Below, piece by piece: positions 6,921-15,600 of a stretch of 64,000 nt of DNA. Position numbers and translations under genes: made by a program. The stretch comes from a bacterium (GTDB lineage: Bacteria > Auribacterota > Auribacteria > Auribacterales > Auribacteraceae). The DNA lies in NCBI GenBank assembly GCA_018435605.1, contig JAHDNF010000003.1, positions 310,001-374,000 of the forward strand, in the 5' to 3' direction. The notes under the pieces are model-generated. The model saw only the letters and a program-made list of their open reading frames with translations. It had not been told where the DNA came from and searched no databases. Every line of letters starts with the position of its first letter. The first letter of the stretch is position 1.

Positions 6921-8948
6921 TCAATGCTCCTTTGTAAGTAATGCACTCATCCAGTAAGCCAATAGAAGCGGATCGGAATACGATAAAAAGTAGTCCGAAA
7001 CATCATCCATTCCTATGGCAGTATTCGTAGTCCGAACAGGTATTGTACCATAAACTTTGATATATTGAATACAATCGATAAACTGTTTGCGAATATGTGG
7101 TTTTGCAGAGTCATATAACTCCAGTAATTCATTGCCTTTTTCGATAAGCGCTAAGGCTTTTTCTAAAGAGATGCGGGTATCAAACAAATTTAATTCATTG
7201 CCGTGTGCGGGAATTGGTTGTTTTGCCGTTTTATAGGATATGGAGCCGTCAAAAAGCAGGAATGCATTTAATGATATAACACGGTTATCAGTAATCTGAT
7301 CGGTTGCCAGTTCGAATATTTTCTTTAATGTTTTATGGATATATTCAATGGGGACATGAAAACACAACTCGTTGGCGCATGCCCAGTATACTGTTGTTTC
7401 CGGCCTTTTGTGCAGATATAGTCCAATGCCTGCCTGAAGTATGATTTCGCTCAATGAAAGATAAGCGTTAAGATGTGACAAGTCAAGGTATATCGGCAGA
7501 TGCGCTGTGGGATTATAAGCTGTCAATCTAAGGATTACTATGGGGTAACTCAATTGAGTGTGTTCGGTGTTATATGTATCCAATAAAAATCCACGTTCGT
7601 GTTTTTTGGGAAATGTTGTGATATTATGCATAAAATTTCCTGCCGCAGTCAGTTGATAAGTTATGGCAGGGTGGTCTGGGAAAATTTTTTGAAAATTTTT
7701 ATCTGCAATATCCCAACGGCAAAAAAGAGGAGTTTCATCGGTTTTGTTATGGATTGGGAATGTCAACGCAGGATGAGCGCATTTTTTCAAATATATTTCA
7801 GGCGGTTGAGATGCGGATGTTTCTTCATTTGTTTTAACCGGTTCAAAAATAGAGTCGTAGTTGTCTTTGAGAAACTGGAAATCAGCCTGTGTGCATGGTT
7901 TGTCTAAATCTATATCCCTGAAAAACAAGTCTCCGGTATTGCGATGACTGCTGAAATGCTTGACGACATCGCTTTTGCGAACCGGTTCCAGTTGATGGTT
8001 GAGTGTAAATTCAAACCCGTACTCGCTAAGCAATCGTTTGTTTGATCGCAAAAGTAATTCCTGCAGTTTTTCCTGATATAAATTGGGTATAAGCAGAACT
8101 GCAGTCGATGTTGTCGAATGCAAGATGCAAAAATCATACAACCCGTAGAGTGAAAGTATATCTTTACATGCGCTGAGTGTAATTGATCGTTCGGTAAGTT
8201 TATGTATAGGATTAATATTCACTTGTAAATCATTTATAGATAGCTTTAATATGCAATATCGTGTTTCCGATGCATCCTGTATGGTATCGCGCACTACACG
8301 GCTATTTTGGCTTATGAAAATGTTTTTGTGGTGGTGCTGAAGATATTGATACAGGCAACAGGCGAACGCGGCTGTAATTTTTGCGTGATCGAAATACGAA
8401 AACATAAATTCGTCGCCGTGATGCGCCAAGGATATCGACCAGAAATATTTGCGTATTATATAATATAATGTGTCTACGCATGCATGTTGTATATGCCGGG
8501 CTGATTTTTCGAGATCGTCAAGAAACGAGTTGATCAGATATGACGGAGAGAAAAAGATTTCTTTTTTTGAACGCTTGAGTTCAAGCAAAATCGAGTCGGA
8601 TAACTCGCTGGCATGAAAAAAACGGTCTGAAATATTCTCATCCGGACGATGCATCCCGAAGAAAATCGATTTCATAGGCGATACAGCGCCTTTAGAGTCG
8701 ATGGTCTTGGCCACAGATATATTTTCAGCTTCACTGATCAGCTCTGATAAGATTCGTTCTTCGTTCATGGCGGCAGTACTCAGGTCAGACTGCAAATGTG
8801 TTCTTGATACGAAATTTAATAAGGAATCAAGTTCTGTCCACGAAGACGGTATCAGCCGTGGAATTTCATTTTCCATGTCGAGTTGTTGCATGATGTGTAG
8901 CACATCATGTAGCAGACTGCTTACAGCTATTTTTTCCAGTTGATTCAT
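6921..8948 (-). CDS. cas10: Type III-A CRISPR large subunit Cas10/Csm1 with degenerate HD and GGDD sites
   Basis: 675 residues. Cas10 normally has an N-terminal HD nuclease and two palm domains, the second making cyclic oligoadenylates through GGDD. Family features are kept: SSLLHD at 10-15, the FDHAKITAAFA helix (186-196, cf. 'DHskttAAiA'), a palm-1 strand at STAVLLIPN (281-289) and a palm-2 strand at VYWACANELCF (520-530). The catalytic signatures are changed. HDxGK reads HDVLH, the DISGIQ position reads SINDLQV (238-244), and the GGDD position reads ACANE (523-527). DNase and cyclase activity are therefore predicted lost. The start is ATG 8946-8948, with GGTGG 5 nt upstream (plus 8954-8958); a TTG 21 nt further upstream lacks an RBS. 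First gene of the operon, overlapped by the csm2 RBS. Confidence 0.87.
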   Translation of the reverse strand: MNQLEKIAVSSLLHDVLHIMQQLDMENEIPRLIPSSWTELDSLLNFVSRTHLQSDLSTAAMNEERILSELISEAENISVAKTIDSKGAVSPMKSIFFGMHRPDENISDRFFHASELSDSILLELKRSKKEIFFSPSYLINSFLDDLEKSARHIQHACVDTLYYIIRKYFWSISLAHHGDEFMFSYFDHAKITAAFACCLYQYLQHHHKNIFISQNSRVVRDTIQDASETRYCILKLSINDLQVNINPIHKLTERSITLSACKDILSLYGLYDFCILHSTTSTAVLLIPNLYQEKLQELLLRSNKRLLSEYGFEFTLNHQLEPVRKSDVVKHFSSHRNTGDLFFRDIDLDKPCTQADFQFLKDNYDSIFEPVKTNEETSASQPPEIYLKKCAHPALTFPIHNKTDETPLFCRWDIADKNFQKIFPDHPAITYQLTAAGNFMHNITTFPKKHERGFLLDTYNTEHTQLSYPIVILRLTAYNPTAHLPIYLDLSHLNAYLSLSEIILQAGIGLYLHKRPETTVYWACANELCFHVPIEYIHKTLKKIFELATDQITDNRVISLNAFLLFDGSISYKTAKQPIPAHGNELNLFDTRISLEKALALIEKGNELLELYDSAKPHIRKQFIDCIQYIKVYGTIPVRTTNTAIGMDDVSDYFLSYSDPLLLAYWMSALLTKEH

Positions 8949-9087
8949 TAATTCCACCAAAATAATCAAAAAAACTAAAAATTAAGGTATAGTTGGTGCT
9001 ATATTAAAGATTATTAACATGTCGCCGGCCATATACGTCATATTGTGATAGTGATTGATAACATTATCCCTCAAGACAGTCAATGGA

Positions 9088-9117
9088 ATTTTACCTTGTT
9101 GTGGCTTTTTTAGACAA
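9088..9117 (-). promoter_or_regulatory. Candidate promoter of the csm operon
   Basis: Read on the minus strand: TTGTCT (plus 9112-9117), an 18 nt spacer, then TAAAAT (plus 9088-9093, 5/6). It would give a ~130 nt leader before the cas10 ATG. A TTGACT on the same strand (around plus 9077-9082) has no well-spaced -10. Confidence 0.4.
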
Positions 9118-9149
9118 AAGCTTGCCAATGTATATTGCCGCTTTATTAC

Positions 9150-9169
9150 ATTACACTTGTTAGTGTAAT
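9150..9169. promoter_or_regulatory. Perfect 8-bp palindrome between divergent promoters, possible operator
   Basis: ATTACACT (9150-9157), spacer TGTT, AGTGTAAT (9162-9169), followed on the plus strand by an A-run. It lies ~30 bp upstream of both candidate -35 elements, a placement suited to a shared dimeric regulator. As RNA it could form a hairpin but is not obviously a terminator. Confidence 0.45.
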
Positions 9170-9200
9170 AAAAAAAAAGTTCAAAAAAAAAGTTAATTAT

Positions 9201-9229
9201 TTGCATTTTCAATTATTTTATTGTATAAT
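9201..9229 (+). promoter_or_regulatory. Strong-looking sigma-70 promoter of the giant-gene operon
   Basis: TTGCAT (9201-9206, 4/6), a 17 nt spacer and a perfect TATAAT (9224-9229). Transcription would start near 9236, giving a ~420 nt untranslated leader before the ATG at 9654. Confidence 0.55.
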
Positions 9230-9235
9230 TAATTT

Positions 9236-9653
9236 AGTAAATAATAAAAGTACGAATGGTTGATTTTTGACACACAGCAATGATTTATGTGAAAAAAAAC
9301 TTATTGGAACAGGCATTAGAAACACTTTGGCGCAAAGAAATTGAAATATTTTTTTAAGTGATAAGAAATTTTGTAATATTCCGATAAATATTATTGTTGT
9401 TATAAGTTGGAAAGAATGTCGTTTTCAAGGGACTGGATTCATAGATAAATTGCAGATAAAAGCCGTCGGCAGGTTTTTATCCGTTAAAGAAAAGTGGCTT
9501 TTGGTACGATTAATCAGATAAGTCGTATTGTGCCCGTATAGGGTAGTACTGACTGTTTTTATATATAAAGCGACTGACAAGGCTATGTATAAACAAAACA
9601 CAATCAATAAGATAATGACGAAAAATTTAATTCATAGCAAAAGGAGGCCTATC
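9236..9653 (+). ncRNA. Long 5' leader of the giant-gene operon with alternative hairpins
   Basis: In the inferred leader, GATAAAAGCC (9455-9464) can pair with GGTTTTTATC (9472-9481): ten pairs including one G-U, with a 7 nt loop. Part of the same 5' arm, AAAAGCC (9458-9464), can instead pair with GGCTTTT (9496-9502). The two pairings exclude each other, as in attenuators or riboswitches. No known riboswitch consensus is recognised. A 25-codon ORF (9280-9357) without an RBS is also inside. Confidence 0.35.
9641..9647 (+). promoter_or_regulatory. Shine-Dalgarno deciding the giant-1 start
   Basis: AAGGAGG sits 6 nt before ATG 9654, which starts directly into a signal peptide. The frame is open upstream to a TTG at 9528, but that start has no RBS and would add 42 residues in front of the signal peptide. 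Confidence 0.85.
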
Positions 9654-12600
9654 ATGTCAGTGCATCCCAATAAGGTGGTGTGTGGTGGTTTGTTGTTTGT
9701 AGTATTAATAGGATTAATTCTTTTCCCTCCCGTTTCCCTCCAAATTCCCGCTTATGCCGACGTCCCTTTGAAAGAAATGGAATCCCTTGGAACTCGTTTG
9801 CGCCATAGAACTATTTCTATGGATACAAACCGTGTAACCAAAAAGACGAAATGTAACATAAGCGTGGTCAACCTGTCCCATGACCCCGTTTACCCTCCAA
9901 TTCGCCTTGTGATCGATTCTATTTCCGCTCCAAGCGTTACTCTGTCTTCCCCTGACGGTTCTATGAACGGTAAACCGTACATAGAAATTTCGGAAGCTAG
10001 CCTTGCCGACGGCGTGCTTGATCCCGGAGAAGAACATCCGCTATTGCTTACATTCGATAACCCCGGCGAAGTGAAATTTTCTTATGCGGTTTCGTTTTAC
10101 GGCCATATGGCTTTGAAGGAGCTTACTTTTGCCGCAGTCGGTACAACTCCGAGGTTGATGGTGAATTCGAATATCAGTGTTCGAATTATCAGCATCAGAG
10201 TCGATAGAGCTAGAGGCGGCGTGGAATACAGAGTGTCCCTGCGAAATACGGGAAATGAAGATATTTTCTGTCCGATCCGCATTGTTGTTGATTCTATTAC
10301 AAATCCGGCAGTAGCACTTGCAGATAACTACGGGGTAATGGACGGATTTCCTTATGTCGTTGTTGAAGACGAAATTGCCGACGGTGTTCTTTCGCCCGGC
10401 GAAGAATCCGATCCTATCTGGCTTTATTTTTCAGATCCTCCTTTGGCTAAGTTTGGCTTTACCAGTAAAACACATGGTTTCAAAGCCTATTATTATGACG
10501 TAACCAGTCAGTTGAATGTACTGCTTGAAGACCTCGGTGTTGTAACCGGGGTTAATACTTTTTCCGTAAATATTTCGAATACGACTCTTAGCGCCATTAA
10601 CGGGCCGGTTCGCATGAAGATTACCGGAATGACAGTTGCCGGCGTACCGTTTACAGGTGATATTGCTTCTCTGGTGAGCAGTAAATCAGGTGTAGTAGCC
10701 GGTATTCCGTATCAGATTATAGTTCCCGGTCAGAACCAAATAGGCGCAGGTCAGTCTACGTCGGTGAATATGCTTGTAGGCAACACCTCCGGCGAACCGC
10801 TTGGTTTTACCTTGGAGTTTGAGGCGCTTTATCATCCTCTTGACGTTTTGACAGGTGTTTCAGTCAATTTAGGATCTCCGGTAAATAATGCCGGAGCAGG
10901 TACAACTGCCATTACGGCTACATTGTTAAACACCGGTTCTCAGGCAGTTGTCAGCCCGATGATGCTTATATTGGATTCTGTTAATATCAGCACCGTAGAG
11001 TTGCAGGGTATTTCGGGTTATATTCAGGGTAAACCTTTTATCGAAGTCGATATTCCTCAGGGTATGCTCTATAGTCAGGAATCACAGGAAGTCCAGCTTG
11101 TTTTCGCCAATCCTCAACAGGCGGCTTTTACGCCTGTAATGGTTGTTCAGGGTGTGCAGTCCGTTGCGGTTGCCGATAATCAACCGCCTGTATCTCAATA
11201 CGTTTATGCTTATCATGATCAATGGGTAAATCAGAATGAGGTCGCAGTTTCTCTTAGCGCGACCGATGATGTCAGCGGTGTGAAAGCTATTTATTACAGA
11301 ATAAACGGCGGAGCGATACAGGAATATACGGGGTTATTGGTTTTTTCTATTTCAGCAGTAGCTCGTACCATTACTTTCTGGGCGGAAGATAATGCCGGAA
11401 ACGTCGAATCGCCGGCCAAACAAGTTATTGTTAAACTTGATAAAGATGCTCCTCACACAAGTTATGTGTTTCCCGGAGAGGGGACTTGGCTTACTCAAAA
11501 TACTACTATTTCTTTAACTGCCGACGATCTTTTTATAGGCAATGAATTGAGCGGTGTATTGAACATCAACTATAAGGTTGGCGATGCAGGAACGGTACAA
11601 ACAGTTGCCGGAACATCGGTTCAGGTATCGATTACTGCTGAAGGGCAGTATCCTGTGTATTTCTGGGCGGTAGATAATGCCGGGAATATAGAACAACAAC
11701 AAACTGTCATGGTATGGATGGATAAAACAGCTCCGATAACCGGTTTTACCTATGCCGCCGCCGGGCAGTGGACAAATCAGCCTGCGAACATCCAGTTGAC
11801 CGCTCAAGATGCTGTTAGCGGCGTTGCGGTTATACATTATATTATAAATGGAGTGGAATATACTGGTAGCAATATTCAGATATCCGAGTCCGGTGAATAT
11901 GATGTAACTTGCTGGAGTGTTGATGTTGCCGGTAATATCGAAACGCCGGCGCATCAGATCAGTGTCAAGATAGATAATCAGTCACCTAACGTAGCTCATA
12001 ATTTTACCGCTACAGGCCAATGGCTTACTGCTGATACAATTGTAACGATTACAGCTGACGACATTTATCAGGGCGCTAGCCTTACCGGAGTTCAGAGCGT
12101 AAGTTATAAGATAGGTGATGCCGGAACGGTACAGACGATTGCCGGCGCATCTGCTCAGGTGTCGGTTACTGCCGAAGGGCAGTATCCTGTGTATTTCTGG
12201 GCGATTGATAATGCCGGAAATGAATCCGCTCACGGAAGTTTTGTCGTATGGATGGATAAAACCGCTCCGACAACTAGCTTCTCTTATCCGTATGACGGGC
12301 AATGGACTAGCCAGCCTGCGAACATCCAGTTGATCGCTGAAGACGCGGTTAGCGGTATAGCCGCTATTTATTATACCATTGACGGCAACCAGTTTACCGG
12401 TAACCTTATTCAAATAAGCTCTCCGGGAGATTATGCTGTAACGTGCTGGAGTGTGGATAATGCCGGAAACGTCGAAACGCCGGTTCATCAGTTTAATGTA
12501 AAAATTGACGATCAACTGCCGACCGTAAATCACAACTTTCAATATTCAGCTCAATGGATAACAGCTGATACGCTTGTCACTTTAACAGCAAGTAGCGGTA

Positions 12601-15600
12601 ATGTGCCTATTTTGAATATACAGTATAAAATAGGCGAAACCGGAACAGTAGAAACTGTATCAGGATCAACTGCTCAGGTACAAATTTCACAGGAAGGGCA
12701 ATATCCGGTTTATTTTTGGGCAAATAACACCGAAGGAGCTTCGAGCGCTCAGAACAATTTTATTGTCTGGATGGATAAAACAGCTCCGATAACCGGTTTT
12801 ACCTATGCCGCCGCCGGGCAATGGACAAATCAGCCTGCGAACATTCAGTTGACCGCTCAAGACGCTGTTAGCGGCGTTGCGGTTATACATTATACTATAA
12901 ATGGAGTGGAATATACCGGTAGCAATATTCAGATATCCGAGTCCGGTGAATATGATGTAACGTGCTGGAGTGTTGATGTTGCCGGTAATGTCGAAACGCC
13001 GGCGCATCAGATCAGTGTCAAGATCGATAGTCAGTCACCTAACGTCGCTCATAATTTTAACGCTACAGGCCAATGGCTTACGGCAAATACGGTAGTTACG
13101 GTTACGGCTGATGACCTTTATCAGGGTATGGAACTTTCAGGAGTTCAGAGTGTCAGTTATAAAATAGGTGATGCCGGAACGGTACAGACGATTGCCGGTG
13201 CATCTGCTCAGGTGTCGGTTAATGTCGAAGGGCAGTATCCTGTGTATTTCTGGGCGGTAGACAATGTGGGAAATGAATCCGCTCATGGGAGTTTTGTCGT
13301 ATGGATGGATAAAACCGCTCCTGTTACTACCGCAGTATACGCAAACAACGGTATATGGGTAACCGAGGACGCTTCTATTTCCCTTACTGCCGAAGATAGT
13401 GTCAGTGGTGTGGCTCAGACTTATTATTCTATCAATGGAGCGGAATCGGTGTATACCGGCTCTCCTATAACTATAACCCAGGCCGGAGAATATTTTGTAA
13501 ATTACTGGAGTGTAGATAACGCGGGCAATATAGAATCGAAATATGCCAATCAGGTTATAGTTAGAATCGATAGAACCGCTCCTACTACAACTACAAGCTC
13601 TGATGCTATAAATAATGTATGGGTAAACTATCCTGTAAATATAACTCTCATTCCTAATGATCCTGAGGGGAATCTTGCTCAAACATATTTTATAGTCAAT
13701 GGCGGTGCGACACAAACTGGAACTCAGGTAAATATTCCTAATGACGGAATACATACGGTTCAATACTGGAGTGCTGATACTTTAAATAATACTGAAGCGG
13801 AAAAATCTCTGACGATAAAAATAGATACCAAAAAACCTGTAACCACAGACAATTATGACGGAACAGTAATAGGTGATGTGACCATAACTCTGACAGCCAC
13901 CGATGAAAACGGTTCTATTCCCGTCAGCGGGCTGAAGGCTACAAGATACACTATAAACGGAGGTTCTACAGTTACAGGAACGAGTATATTTCTACCGGGA
14001 ACCGGTATGTATAATGTTCAATATTGGAGCGAAGACAACGCCGGCAATATTGAGAATAAACATACGCTTAACATCGCATTCACAACCGCGCCGGTATTAT
14101 TTATAACCACGCCGGTCAACGGATTTACTACAACCGGTGAAACGGTGAATATTTTTGGAGAAATTGACAATGATAGCCCAGTAACAATAACTTGCAACAA
14201 TGTTGCAGGTACTGTTACAGGAAACCAATTCCAGATTTTGGGATTGCCATTGCAGGAAGGCCAAGTTTACTATTCTGTGGAAGCAGAAAATGTAGCCGGA
14301 TTGAAAACTACACGATATGTATTGATAATAAAAGATACCACTGCGCCGGTAGTAACCATTACATCTCCTGCAAACGGTACTACGCTAGCCGCAACCACAG
14401 TAAATATAACAGGTTCTGTTCAGGAAACCAATGCCACATATTATCTCGAAAAATCAAGCGGTCCTGATCAGCAACTTACAATACAGAGCGACGGAACATT
14501 TACAATCGCAAGTTATCCTATTGTCGAAGGTACTAATATTCTGTCCTTTTACGGTATTGACGCGCTTGGAAATAACGGCAAAACAAAGGGAACGCAAACA
14601 AAAATAACAATTATCAGTGATTTAACCCCTCCGACTATGACATTGCAAGTAGCTTTATACGATGCTCAAACAGATTTGCCTCGTGCTCCGCAGACGGTTA
14701 ACGGAGCTGACGTAACATATTACAATCAGGTAGGTAAACTGGATATATCAGGTCAGGTTGGTGAAGCAACGGCAACAGTCCGTATCAACGGTATAGATGT
14801 ACCGGTTCAGGCGGACGGCACGTTTTCGAGGACAGGTATAACGATGGCGCTTGCGGAAGGGCAGGAAGGTCTTGTAACCATAGGCGCCCGTGATGCTGTT
14901 CAGAATTTAAACCGCGTTTATGTGCGTATCATAAAAGATACCACCGGTCCTGAAATTTTTGTAACCAGTTTTACCGACGGTCAAATAACCAATGATCCTG
15001 CTCCTAAAACGGTAACCGGCGTTGCGCGCGGAACTACTCAAGTTACAGTTAATGGCCAGACCGTTGCTGTAGCAGATGAGCGTTTTACATTCAATAATTG
15101 GGCGATTGCGCAGGGTGTCAATACTTTGAGTGTCAGCGGTTCGGATAGTATAGGTAACATTACTTCTATCTCGCGCAATCTGATACTCGATTCTATTGCT
15201 CCGGATGCTCCTATTTTGTTAACTCCTTCGGTTCAAACTTTTTATAGTAATCAAGACAGGGTAAGTATTCACGGAACTGCCGAACCGAACTCGGTTGTCA
15301 TGTTTACAGGCGGCGCTCTTAATGTTGAAGAAAACGCAGGAGTTGGCGGATTATTTACTCGAAACGTATTTTTAAATACAAATACGACAAATAATATTCA
15401 GGTTAGACAACGTGATGTAGCCGGCAATATCAGTGCGCCTGCTTCATTAATTGTAATACATGATAACCGTCGTCCTGTGTTACAGGTAAGTTCTCCGACA
15501 TACAGTATTACCGATTCGTTTCAGGTTCTTGTGTCTGCTAATGTATCTGATGATGTGGCTTTGACAGATTCGATTAAGATCGAAGTCAGTAGTAACGGCT

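Larger units (their letters stand above)
3320..8948 (-). other. Type III-A (Csm) CRISPR effector operon without adaptation, Cas6 or accessory genes
   Basis: Five genes, cas10-csm2-csm3-csm4-csm5, lie on one strand with gaps of 1, 17, 16 and 0 nt, so one transcript is expected. This is the complete III-A interference complex. cas1, cas2, cas6, csm6/CARF effectors and a repeat-spacer array are not present in the window, so crRNAs must come from elsewhere if the complex is active. With Cas10 degenerate and Csm3 D36 retained, the complex is predicted to be an RNA-guided RNase or binder only. Confidence 0.85.
8949..9653. other. Divergent intergenic regulatory region (705 bp, no convincing gene)
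   Basis: AT-rich gap between cas10 (leftward) and the first giant gene (rightward). It holds candidate promoters for both directions, a perfect palindrome between them, and a long 5' leader with competing hairpins. A 25-codon ORF at 9280-9357 and open frames on the minus strand (8982-9212, 9425-9607) have no RBS and unusual composition, and are not called as genes. Confidence 0.7.
11176..14090 (+). repeat. OmpL47-type Ig-like repeat array of giant 1
   Basis: About eleven ~85-95-residue repeats with the pattern 'P.t...y...G.W......I.LTA.D..SGV..I.Y.INGG...YTG..I.I...G.Y.V.YWSVDNAGN.E', as in OmpL47-type bacterial domains. Two alternating sub-types are seen: one with 'GQWTNQPANIQL', the other with 'YKIGDAGTVQT' and 'GQYPVYFWA'. 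They form a two-domain higher-order unit. Confidence 0.8.

Noticed and set aside
8949-8969. TTG start seven codons upstream for cas10
   Set aside because: The GGTGG site fits the ATG at 8948 instead, and the extra codons contain that RBS.
8982-9212. 76-codon minus-strand frame in the cas10 upstream region
   Set aside because: Begins with TTG without an RBS, is phenylalanine-rich because of A/T tracts, and overlaps the candidate promoter and palindrome.
9425-9607. 60-codon minus-strand frame in the giant-1 leader
   Set aside because: No RBS, no recognisable domain, and lies antisense to the structured leader and the giant-1 RBS region.
9528-9653. Upstream TTG start for giant 1
   Set aside because: In frame, but without an RBS; it would place 42 extra residues before an obvious signal peptide that has a perfect AAGGAGG.
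11514-13763. Several long minus-strand frames (11514-11954, 11982-12542, 12687-13007, 13137-13763) in giant 1
   Set aside because: They are repeated shadows of the OmpL47-type repeats: the same codon pattern opens the opposite frame in each copy. Their products have no domain features.
14192-14467. 91-codon plus-strand frame inside giant 1
   Set aside because: Different frame from the well-supported giant ORF; composition is unlike a protein domain.
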